Of a stretch of DNA of 64,000 nucleotides, positions 35,509 to 45,321 are shown piece by piece. Source of the stretch: Sistotremastrum niveocremeum HHB9708 (taxonomy: Eukaryota > Basidiomycota > Agaricomycetes > Sistotremastrales > Sistotremastraceae). The translations under genes and the position numbers were made by a program. The notes under the pieces were generated by a model, which was given only the letters and a program-made list of their open reading frames with translations, searched no databases and was not told where the DNA came from. The stretch is taken from contig KV419428.1 in assembly GCA_001630475.1 (NCBI GenBank), forward strand, positions 325,781-389,780, given 5' to 3'. The stretch's first letter is position 1, and each line of letters opens with the position of its first letter.

Positions 35509-36325
35509 CTCATTAATCTGGGCTAGAGTCTCGGAAGTGTCACGGTCGCCAAACTCAGAGGATGCGTGAGCGGAGATCCTGCATTAGCCGCGCTTTATCA
35601 GAATTCCTAACAGGATAGGGATTTGACGATCTACGTACCGGGTAGAGTCAGCAAATGGCATGATAGATAGAGCGATCCTGAGGAACACGCCTGAGGAACA
35701 CGGCTCTATATAATCTGCGTGCGACCTAAGACCGTCCAACTTACCACCGGAGTCACTTTCCATCGTGTCGACGAGAATTGTTGTGTGCTTGAACGAGTTC
35801 CGGGGAGTCGTCCAACGCCGAATGATCTCGTTAGGTGCACGAGGACATCACCCGCTTCGACGGTCATGCAGAGCTTTCACTGCCACGGATATGGAAACTG
35901 TACGGCAACACCAAACCCCATAGCTGAAGTCCGCCGAGATATCCTCTGCGTATCGGATCAGAGTAGAGTGATGACGTAAACTAACTCCGTTAAGCGCCGG
36001 CACCTCCGGCTGCTGATTAGATCCTAGTCAGATTCTCCCTGTCCACATTCGATCGCCTAAAAAGGAAAAGGGGTCGGCCCAGTGTTTTGGCCTCTCGGAA
36101 TGGAATTCGCTTAGCGAGGAGGGAATCGCCCAAAAAGGAAAAGGGGTCGGCCCAGCGTTTTGGCCCCTCGGAATGGAATTCGCTTAGCCTTCTCGCCAGG
36201 CATGAACATGTGTTTCTCAGTATCTAAGACGATGATCTTGCTATGAGTTGAGTGGTCCGTAGCTTATCCAGTATCTGCTGCCAGTGTTCCCTTGCTCAGG
36301 CGATCTGACTAGAACTTTCTCCGTT
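35509..36325. other. Intergenic stretch containing a tandem duplication
   Basis: The main feature is the 73-bp-period direct duplication described separately at 36054-36188. An 86-aa plus-strand ORF at 35719-35979 has no recognisable family. Confidence 0.4.
36054..36188. repeat. Tandem duplication, period 73 bp, about 1.85 copies
   Basis: The unit starts CGCCTAAAAAGGAAAAGGGG at 36054 and CGCCCAAAAAGGAAAAGGGG at 36127. The two copies agree over about 62 bp with three substitutions. Each carries GGAATGGAATTCGCTTAGC near its end. Confidence 0.9.
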
Positions 36326-36896
36326 ATGGTTAATCAGTCGGAGGCCGAACAACCAAAAGCGAAGGAAAGTGCTGTATTCGACTTGCAGAGCCTCAGCTCC
36401 GTTGAGCAAGCAGTAAGTCCGATTTCATAATTCTGGTATGTATTCACCCAGTCGGTTTAGGTGGATAATTCTATTCAAAAAACTGAGACAGCAGAAGCTG
36501 GATCTGGGTGAGAGACAAGCTGTCGGACCGGTCTGTGCCTCACACTCTGGCCCAGAGACCTACCGGCATCAGCTCCGGCTTCACGACACAACGTGGTTGT
36601 GACGTGTCTAGACTCCTTGGACCGTGAGGCGAGATGCGTTTTCTGGTGCACCCCGTGTGACATGCCCAGGATTCACGACTACCCCGCAGGTAGCTCGGCG
36701 CTTAGCTCTACCAGTCAGTATTGTAGAAGCGATGAAGCCCAGGATCGAACTGTACACTCTAAATGATATCATGCAAGTTACTTGTACAAAAAACGTCTTT
36801 ATTACTGCAACCATCAAGTGGATTGTTGATAATCCCCATGAACTCGGATTCTACAGATCAGCGTATGGTTGTCATTGCCCCAATTCGACATTGTAA
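36326..36896 (+). CDS. Possible small gene of unknown function
   Basis: A protein-like start MVNQSEAEQPKAKESAVF, running to SSVEQA at 36412, is followed by a good donor site. A second piece (36461-36507) reads VDNSIQKTETAEAGS. A later frame near 36575-36690 (RHNVVVTCLDSLDREARC, then CDMPRIHDYPA) and one near 36730-36896 (KPRIELYTLNDIMQ) also look coded, but I could not join all pieces in phase. The 3' end overlaps the 3' end of the convergent SUN-domain gene. It may be a real small gene or a decayed one. Confidence 0.35.
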
Positions 36897-38373
36897 TGAC
36901 AATGACACGGCGCACAACCAGCCGTAGTTGACGAATCTGAGGATCGACGAGAAAAGTTTGAACGTCTGTATGAGCGTGAAGATCATAAGTGAATGATGAC
37001 AAGACCACTAATTCAGCCCCCCGAGCCTTCGGCTGGATAGTCAAAAATCGCAAGGCAGTAGTCTGAAAGTCGCTTCGCTTGTACTCGGCCCAATAATGTC
37101 GGACCTTTTCGACCTCGGACCCATCATCCACCAGCCCAACAAGTAACATTTCACGTGGAGTAGATGAAGGGTCAACTCGAACTTCCAACGGGTGTTCGAT
37201 CGTTATTCCGGTGATGCTGATTGGCCGCATTAGCTCGATGCCGATCTGACCTAAGGAACCGACGTGTGCCCAGCATGTTCCTAGATTGCTGTGGCTATGC
37301 AATGCCCATTCTGGATCTGAGAAAGCCGAAGACTTTGCCAACGATGTGGCAAATCGCTTCCACCCCGACGAAGAAGCGATCCCCAGCTTGCACGATGGAC
37401 TCGTGACGTCGTGCCAAACTCGACCCCCGCCCGAGTATAATGCGAAATCCGGACTACGAGAAGAGGGATTCTCGGGACTAGGAGTTTGCATGGTTTGGGG
37501 AGCCAAAGCCGGTGCATCAAGATCCAGATGCGGTCGGCAAGTATTCTCGCATTGATTGACAGCTGGAGTCTAATGTTGCAGCATATCAGCACCAAATAAA
37601 ATAATAAACTGTGGTGTCCTACCTGTCGCCGCACAGAGTCCAACTTCTTTTCAACAGAACGCACAGTGACGGCGGCCGACTGAAGATCCATGTGAACCGT
37701 GTAGTTGAGAGATGCAAGTCGAGTTTGAATCTCGAGATCTTGGTGATTTAACGCATTGCCCAGACTCTGGAGATCTTGAGCGATGCTCTCCTGCGCAGCC
37801 GCAAGCTGGATTGCTGTTCTGTCGAGATGCAGGAGCGATCGCTCTAAATCATCCATTTTTGAGTCTGCACGGGTGACTTGGTCCTCTATATTTGCCCACC
37901 GCAGGTCCTTCTCGTCGAGCATGAGGGCATGTTCAAAATGAGAAACGGATCGATCTTCAAGAATGTTGAGCCTGGCCTCTACTTGAGCCAAAAGGAATTC
38001 GCAGCGCTCAGACGAAAGCGGAGCCGGCAGATGATTGGCCTGAGGAAACAACAAGAGGGCGAAACCCACTAGGATACTCAGAGAAGCAATCCAAGTCGCC
38101 CTGGTCCACGACGAATGAGCCTGCGGCCTAATGAGTGAGGTGATCGAAGCGCGCAAGAAAACCACCTCTCACCTTGCGATGCCTCTTAACGGAGGCTTCC
38201 GTTGACGATAACTCTTCGTCTGCATCATCCTCAGACTCGTCTATAGCCTGGAAATCAGTGTTGTGCCCCAAAACTGCAAGCTTCCATAAATTCGCATTAC
38301 CAGTTTCTGTCTCGCGCGTGGTGGTATCCCATCGTGATGTTCGAAAATTATGGGTCTGTGTTTGATGAGCCAT
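36814..38373 (-). CDS. SUN-domain protein (nuclear-envelope, LINC-complex type)
   Basis: Three exons (38173-38373, 37623-38120, 36814-37569) give 484 aa. The N-terminus (about 70 residues) is acidic then basic (SVKRHRK). A single membrane helix follows near residues 73-93 (WIASLSILVGFALLLFP), then a predicted coiled coil of about 120 residues. The C-terminal SUN domain starts SPDFALYSGGGRVWHD and has LGTCWAHVGSLGQIGIEL, RPISITGITIEHPLEV and SNWGN...CRIRVHGDY. SUN proteins sit in the inner nuclear membrane and bind KASH-domain partners to connect the nucleus to the cytoskeleton. It is divergent from the coiled-coil gene at 38627, with about 250 bp between the starts. Confidence 0.87.
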
Positions 38374-38626
38374 TTGTGGGGAGCGATCTTCTCATCTTTA
38401 GAGAGCTGGGCACAGTCGGCTTTATCTCATGGCCCCTTGTAGCATGACTCGCTGCCGTGGGACTCGACTCTATTTGGTCGAGTTTGTTAGGCCAGGTTTT
38501 CGGGAGTGCTTTTTCACCATTTCTGTCGACCAGGGCCGCGACGTCAGCATGTAATCAATCCCAGCTTCACGGCATGTGCTGTCTCTTCGTCTTTCCAATC
38601 CTCCATTACCACAAGCTAGCTCAAGG

Positions 38627-40131
38627 ATGAATTCTATCGTTGATCCAGAAACGGTGAATACCACCCAGGATGCGACGGTGCCCGCAGTCTTTGAGGGTAA
38701 ATGCGTTTCCAACGAAGAGATAGGCCAGGCTGTGGAAAATCTAAGTTTGTTATATTTTATTTCCCTTGCCTGCTGTTGTGATCAGCAAAATTTTAGTGAC
38801 CCGCTTGAGCGATGTCAAAGCGTCGTTCTTGAGGAAGGTGGAGGATCACAACACCGCTTTGAAGAATGAGCTGAATAGCACGGAAGCCGACTGTAGACGC
38901 AATGTACAGTCTATCAAGAGTGAAATGTCGACCATGGACGGAACGCTGCGCTCCCAGATATCAGAAACGCAGTCCGAGCTTATGGCGGTCGCAGATCGTA
39001 TCCCTTCATTGGATGACGTTGTACGTACCTACACCCAGGGGGGGTCTCGTTCGGGCTCAAGCACTCGTTAGAAACGCCGTTTGAAGATTGTCGAAGGGAC
39101 TTCGGAAGAACTGCGCGTTACTTGCCATCAAGTCGAGCAGCGTGTCGAGTCACTCAGAACCACCCATCAAAGTAAGTTCCATGATTCATTGACACTGCTG
39201 CTATCTCACAGAACACTAGACTGTGTCCGCACTCAGATACGAAGCAAAAAGCTACAACAGAAGGACAACATCTCCAATAGACCCGAAGTCCTGCAGACCG
39301 CCCATCAGAGCGACGCATTGGTTCTTGAGTTGTCTCGGGAAGTTGCTCGGCAAATCCGACCTATGCTCGCGACACTGGACGTTTCACAACTACGTAGCGA
39401 GATTCTCCATCGGATTGAATGTTTGGAAGTAAACAGCGTAGGTGGCCTCTTGATAATCTTGGGATTGCGTTCACCTAGGTCCCAGGCTGCTGGAATCGTG
39501 CGCATCAAAATCGCACCGTCTTGAATACCATACTGACTCCAGATGCAGTCACGTATCCAACAAGACATCCAAAACACCTCCACGGATACTTTTAGAGCCA
39601 TCCAAGGAATTTTGAGTCGTCTTGACGTGAGCATAACCAGTACGTCAGCAGGAATCTCACTGAAATGACAACTAGGAACCCGTATACGCCATACAATCTC
39701 TTCCGGAGAACGGATCTCTTCGAGATGAACTCAATCGCGCCGAGCTACATTCCAATACTTTTAACAGGTCTTTCTTCTCCTCTCTGCCCCGGTGTACCGC
39801 GTGGGCACTACGCTATACCGCCATCGGTGGCGACACCCTCGCACACTTAGGCTTTTGTCTTCGGAGGACCATTTTTCGACATACCACGAGCATTCAGATC
39901 TCTTCACCCTTCATCATTCGCATCCAAGCCTCCATTTTCGACCCAAACCTAACATCTTTAGCCACATTGCTGTTAGTTCTGACCATATTAGCCATCAAAA
40001 TCTCGCTCCGCATGCGCACTCCAGATGTGAGCGCTTACGAAACTATTTATTCCTGGCACATCTATCAAGGAGGAGGTCAGCACTTATTTTCTTGTTCAAC
40101 TTGTTGTCGTCATTTGCGAACGCTATTCTAG
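38627..40131 (+). CDS. Coiled-coil protein with one C-terminal transmembrane helix
   Basis: Six exons (38627-38744, 38797-39020, 39072-39171, 39220-39437, 39543-39626, 39676-40131) join in phase to 399 aa. It begins MNSIVDPETVNTTQDATV. Residues from about 45 to 270 are rich in E, K, Q, R and L with heptad spacing (KVEDHNTALKNELNSTEADC, SEELRVTCHQVEQRVESL), which suggests a long coiled coil. Near residues 344-364 is a hydrophobic helix (TSLATLLLVLTILAIKISL), followed by about 35 residues ending in a Cys-rich stretch. No named domain is seen. The donor of intron 4 is ambiguous by three codons. Its neighbour is a SUN-domain gene read in the opposite direction. Confidence 0.6.
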
Positions 40132-40670
40132 CTCTGTTTTGAACGAAGTTGCATGCGCATCAACGCAATGACGCCGCATTATGACAGTGCTTGAATGGAT
40201 ATGGTCAGCCTCGCATATATCAGTGACTACCGACGCAGTTTATGTTCATACTTGTACGGATGACCACCTGTCAGGACGTGGTGATGCATGTACGATCGGC
40301 CTACCAATCTCCATCATCAATTTGCTATACATGTAGCTACTGCACTTCGGTGGGACATGATCGATGACGTAAGCACCACCTATAAGCGCCGCAACCAGTC
40401 ATCCAAATCTCCGGGTCCTGCGGTTGCCCTAAAACATATACTCGTCAAACAGCATTGCACAGCGTGATCGGTGCAGCACTCATTTAGAAAAACGACAAGC
40501 CCAGTAGCTCGGATAGAAATGCCGACTTGCTGTTTCAGATCCAGCTTACGCTGATTAATAAGGTATCTCGCATCCATTGCCCAGAATGCGAGACCATCCT
40601 CGACGTCCCGTCTGTGTTCACCTTAGCCTAAGTTGCTCTGGTTGTTTCTATCGTTGGTGATCATATCACC
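40132..40670. other. Intergenic stretch, no gene seen
   Basis: No supported frame or repeat. It presumably holds the 3' region of the coiled-coil gene and the promoter of the next plus-strand gene. Confidence 0.4.
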
Positions 40671-42729
40671 ATGACCACTCCACTTCAACAATATGCTGCT
40701 TTGAGGGCCAAAATCAATAGCAACGGTCAGTCCGTCGTCTTCCTCCATACCAGTAAACGCACTGATCCCATCCATCTCTTTCTCCAGTTTCTGTTATCCG
40801 TGTTCGTTCCCGCAATGTAGAGAACGAATCGACGACTCCGTTGTCCAATGCTGCTAATGCAAGGCCACCGTCTTCACACACTCCACAAACAGTTCGGGAA
40901 GCGACCATAGCGACCACCGTCAACGCAGCTCTACCTAGAATCGGGGCCAACCGCCCAACCGCCTCTTCTTCTTCAGGCAGCCGATCCAAAGCTCCCCAGG
41001 TCCTCCAATCGGTGAGAGGCTTCCCTTGCGTTCGATATTCTGTTTTTGACGTACATTGAAGTTCGCCACACCGACGGAGCCGACCAACCCCCAGTCCTCT
41101 GATTCCGAAGACGAACTCATCCAGTCGCTCGCTGTGAGGGATCCGAGCGCTTTCCACGATTCATGCAAGACGGGATCTCGATCTAATCGCAAGATTGGCA
41201 TCCATCATCGTGAAACTACGGTTCGTTGCAGTGATCAGTATCTCCCTCGAATTTACTTTGATGGTGGACTATACAGTCTCCGAACCTCGCCGTCAATGCT
41301 GGCAAGGCCGACTCCCACCCTAGTGATGTATGTACTCAATGGCACGCTTCGAGATCTATTCTCACTTCAATTAGGATCATCCTCCCCCGACTGGCGTCCC
41401 TCTCGGAGCGAGCGAGAATTCTGGCCACCCAGGGCATGCGTTGCCAGTGCGTCCACCTCCCAGTAGCGATCCTCGAGCGGGGAGCGGAAACTCGCATCCC
41501 ACGGGGCCCGAGATGCCAGTGCGTACAGTGCCGATACACTCTATCAGCCGACTGACATTTTCCCGCAGAGTGCTAATCATGATACGGGATCCGGTCCAAA
41601 GCTTGACATCCTCATCGACATAACTCGGCAGCTAGCGGACAATTTTTCTCTGCTATCTCAGTCAATCACTCAAAATCGCACACCCTCGAACTCTGCGAAG
41701 CATGCCGATGGCAAGTCCAATGGCTCCGATGACGATGTCAATGACCCAAAGCACGGCCCGAAGCATCACACGGACACCTTACTCAAGGTACACATTGTCC
41801 GATTGGATCCCCTTCATCATTCATCTTTCCAACAGAAACGAGTTCGTGCAGTTTTGGCTCGATTGGAACATAGAGAAGATTCTGAGGCTGATCACAACGG
41901 CTTTCTGCCGCCTCTGACCCCCATTGAACTGACGAACTTCGGAAGCGATCCTCTGACTTACGGTCCAACCAGAGAAAATTTCCGGGTCTGTTACGATCAA
42001 GAACCAAAAAGTGCGTGGAACAAAGCAGCAACAGCGGTGATTCTCCGTGTGTTCTTGGAGACATACTCCATGCCTGAATACACAGATACCGAAATCGGCG
42101 ACCGCATCTGGATTCATATAAGAGGACGACGGGTAAAATATAGGCAATTGGAAATGGACCCTGAAGAAAAAGAACGTCAGATAGTGCGCAATCGTCGCCG
42201 TGGTCGCCGCTTGGAAGTAAGTGTCTGGCTTCGAGCTCCTGCTTCCGATATCTAACTATAGCAGTTATATTACCGCAGACTCAATGTCATCAGGAGCAGT
42301 ACTACCTTAAGAGAAAAGTTTGGCTCCCTCATTCTTCGACTCCAAGCCGAAGGAATGAGTGACGACGAGACGGACACGGAATCGTTTCGACCGCAACTGC
42401 TGGTTCATCGGCGGTTAGAACGCTCTGCGGAGCTTACTGCATTTCTGCGCGACCTAGACCTGATGCACCTCAAGAACACGCACTATGACGAGGCAGGGAA
42501 CAGAAAGCCAGGACAGTTCCCTCTTCTCAGGAAAGCTTCAAGAATCCGATCTCGAGGGAGTGCGGTGCCTCGGCTTCCGCTTGCCTGTTACAGCAACGCA
42601 TGGCTCACCTCCATGAAGACTTCCACCGATCCTGAAAGGCGTTCTGTTGAGGAGGTTGATCTCAACATTGACTATGACAGTGAGATTACCACGGCTACAC
42701 TCCGTCTTCCCGCGTCTTTCCAAGAGTGA
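40671..42729 (+). CDS. Conserved Agaricomycete protein with basic motif and GMSDDE block
   Basis: Eight exons (40671-40725, 40788-41011, 41062-41220, 41277-41327, 41375-41518, 41569-41787, 41836-42216, 42265-42729) give 565 aa. The N-terminal 280 residues are disordered (Ser, Pro, His). Then come KKRVRAVLARLEHREDS, NFGSDPLTYGPTRENF, ERQIVRNRRRGRRLELYYRR and the family block LQAEGMSDDETDTESF, followed by ELTAFLRDLDLMHLK and RGSAVPRLPLACYSNAWL. This C-terminal arrangement is shared by a multicopy, functionally unknown family that often lies among transposons in Agaricomycetes. All phases fit, so this copy appears intact. Confidence 0.65.
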
Positions 42730-43398
42730 GTAATCTTACCGTCCAATAAACAAACTCATTTCAGCTCACTTGTCTGGTAGAGGGATTCAGCGATTCCTAA
42801 GCTCGCGCTCACAAACTCGCAGATCTCTCTCCTGAATTGCTGCAGCCGCCTTCCCTTTTTGAACGGATAGCTCTGATAGCTCTCTCACTACTATGCCCTC
42901 ATCTTTTTCCTAGTTGCCGTGCCCTCGCCTTTGAGTACATGTTGTGGTACATGTTGTGGTTATTGTAGCGTCTGATAAGAGTCTGGATGTCTATGCTGAG
43001 TGGTTTTGAATATCATGTATTGCTGCGATGCCTAAAAGTGTGACTGAGTAAACTACGGAACGCACATCAAAGTCGAAACGCTAAGTTAAAGCAAGCCTAC
43101 GGAAGCCTGACGATTACGTCACCACGCGCGTCTATTCTCAACGCGATCACGTTCATTTTTCCATCACCTGCTATACGTCGTCTCGCACTCTCGGGCCTGT
43201 CTGCGACCTCCTTCCACCCATCACCTCGTCGTTACTTCACTCTTACCTCCATCGCCATCGGTCTAGAAAGTCCCAAAAGGCCTCGTGTTCACGCAGGCGA
43301 AAGGAATCCAGGCGCACCGAGCCAGCCGACGCGGCAGCAACTCTTACACGCTGGAACAACGAGGCTCGTTGTTGGGAAATATCGCGAGGCATATAGAG
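42730..43398. other. Intergenic stretch, no gene seen
   Basis: No supported gene or repeat before the small inverted-repeat element at 43399. Short direct repetition of GTACATGTTGTGGT occurs near 42937-42962. Confidence 0.35.
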
Positions 43399-43526
43399 CT
43401 TCAGAAAAAATTAGGCCAGGTTTTATAGCCTAAATAGCATAAATAGCCTATTTTTTGGCTATTTTTCTGCTAAATAGCTGAAAAATAGCAAGAAATAGCA
43501 GAAATAGCAGCTAATTTTTTCTGAAG
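43399..43526. mobile_element. 128-bp MITE-like element with 16-bp perfect terminal inverted repeats
   Basis: The ends are CTTCAGAAAAAATTAG and its exact reverse complement CTAATTTTTTCTGAAG. The inside is made of many AAATAGC and TATTTTT units, so the whole element can fold on itself. I see no convincing target-site duplication. No coding capacity. Confidence 0.75.
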
Positions 43527-44219
43527 AGGTTGCTAAGGAATTGGATAGAAATTGGAAAGGAATGGAAAATGAGGCTGTAGAGGACGCGAGACATGACACA
43601 CATCGTACGCTCGGTTGTGTCTGTTCAGGTCTAATTTTGTATACAAAGCAAGCTATCGAGCTACCTAGGATATCCTATCATTGTATCCCCCACTTGTACG
43701 CTATCCTACGATCCCCAATCCATCTATCGTTCACGCTTCATCACCATTCTTCGTCCGATTCCGTCCACTTCTCGTTCCTCAACTCAACCGGTCCAGTTCC
43801 CCTCCTTTCGACTCTAGTCTGATTCCCCTCGACTTAGGGTCGTTACAGTTATGCCATTATGTTTGTTGTAGTATACGTGCATCAATGTTGATCTATGCCC
43901 TTATATTTCCTATATCTGGTGCTGTTTCTCGCTCGAATTGTCTTAGATTCCATTATTCTATTATCGCTATGCTGGCCTCCTCACTTCGTGAATGCAAAGA
44001 AGTTTACCCTATCTACTTTGTTGTTTCAATATACTTGGAAGTCTACACTCAATCGACATCGGCCTCCTTCAGTGCCTGGGGATGCGGTAGTAGCAGACAA
44101 CTGAATTTACTGTGTATGTGTATGTACTTTGGGTTCAACGATATCATGATCTAGCTACGCGTGTAATCTTCACTTAAACCACGTGCTGTGATATGTACTA
44201 GTAATACCGGAGCTTCAGC
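43527..44219. other. Intergenic stretch, no gene supported
   Basis: ORFs of 69-157 aa on the plus strand overlap in different frames, with no family features and no splice support. It lies downstream of the minus-strand ESCRT-III gene. Confidence 0.35.
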
Positions 44220-45154
44220 TTATATTTGACTAGGGGGCAAGGCCAAAGCCTGAATACGCTCGAGTAGGGATGCTTCTTCGGCTGCGGTTGCACCGGATGA
44301 AAAGCTTGGGCGATCTGGATTTGCAATCATTTCCATCTAAAGCTCAATCTCAGTCAAAGGCTCCAGAAGGAGATCTGCAGAAAACCAACTCACCGCCAGT
44401 GACTTCGGAGCCTTCAATCCGTGCTCTTTCAGAACTCGATCAAGCAGCTGTTCCTCACTAGCATGAGATTGGGGTTGGAAACTCATTTCTGAAGCGATGG
44501 CTTGGAACGTCTCGGAGATTTCAGGGGCGTAAGATCCCAAAGTTTCTGAGCTGGCATCGAGTTCGGCAAACGACATCGCTAAGGACTCGAGACTGAGGCT
44601 GGAGCTCAATGTGGACATGGCCTGAAACCGTAAATATAATCAGATTGAATGACGGGATAAGAGATGTACTCGGGTCATCGATTCCACAATCACTCGGCTT
44701 GACTTCTCGCTATCCACTTTCCCGCCCAATGACTTCACCATGTCATGGAGGCGAGAATATCGAGAAATATACTTGTTTGTTCGATCAAGACTAGCTGCAT
44801 AATGCTTGCACATTTCCTATATGTGCTCGTCCGTCAGAGATCAGCTGCAAGCACATTATCATGTTAACGCACTATGTGATCTCGCTCTACCGCATCTGTT
44901 AAATCCTTGATCAGCGCTTTACGCTGCACTCCGAGTCGCCTGATTTCAGCTGAGATCTCGCGCATAGCCTTGATAAGCAATAGACGACATTGTCGAAAGG
45001 CTTCATTCGGCGTCGGGGGGCGTGTATGGAAGAAAGCCTATGTAAAGGTCAGTATCGCCCTTGGATCAGACGGCCACGCAACAGTTCTCACCAAGCAACT
45101 GATGAACGTCAGAGCAAGCGCGAGCAGCACAGCAGTAGCGACACTGTCGGGCAT
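44220..45154 (-). CDS. ESCRT-III (Snf7/CHMP) family protein with N-terminal hydrophobic segment
   Basis: Five exons (45092-45154, 44873-45037, 44670-44816, 44394-44621, 44220-44336) join in phase to 239 aa. After the N-terminus comes the Snf7 core, aligning with CHMP2/Vps2-type proteins: PPTPNEAFRQCRLLLIKAM, LGVQRKALIKDLTDAVERD, CKHYAASLDRTNKYISRY, RAMSTLSSSLSLESLAMSF and SEEQLLDRVLKEHGL. The C-terminus has EASLLERIQALALP, which fits the MIM1 motif bound by Vps4 MIT domains. The family forms filaments for membrane scission. The unusual part is the first exon, MPDSVATAVLLALALTFISC, a predicted membrane helix; an in-frame ATG at 45244 would add 30 residues without removing it. The family call is likely; the start is less sure. 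Confidence 0.65.
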
Positions 45155-45321
45155 GAGCAGAATTGGGGAAGGCGAGGCATATTCGTGCTGAAGCGTTCCA
45201 CTTAAGAGATCAACGATGGGCGCCTGGTAGCAGATTGAACTCATGAGTCGGCTGACGCGTCGTCTATCCTGTCCAGATTTTCGGGTTGCAGTGACTTCCT
45301 ATTTTGGTTCGCGAGTGAGCC

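Noticed and set aside
36600-36770. tRNA-like words (GGATCGAAC) near 36742
   Set aside because: No cloverleaf with acceptor and anticodon stems could be formed around them.
38766-39084. Alternative overlapping ORFs within the coiled-coil gene
   Set aside because: Splice-consistent exons in another frame explain the region better.
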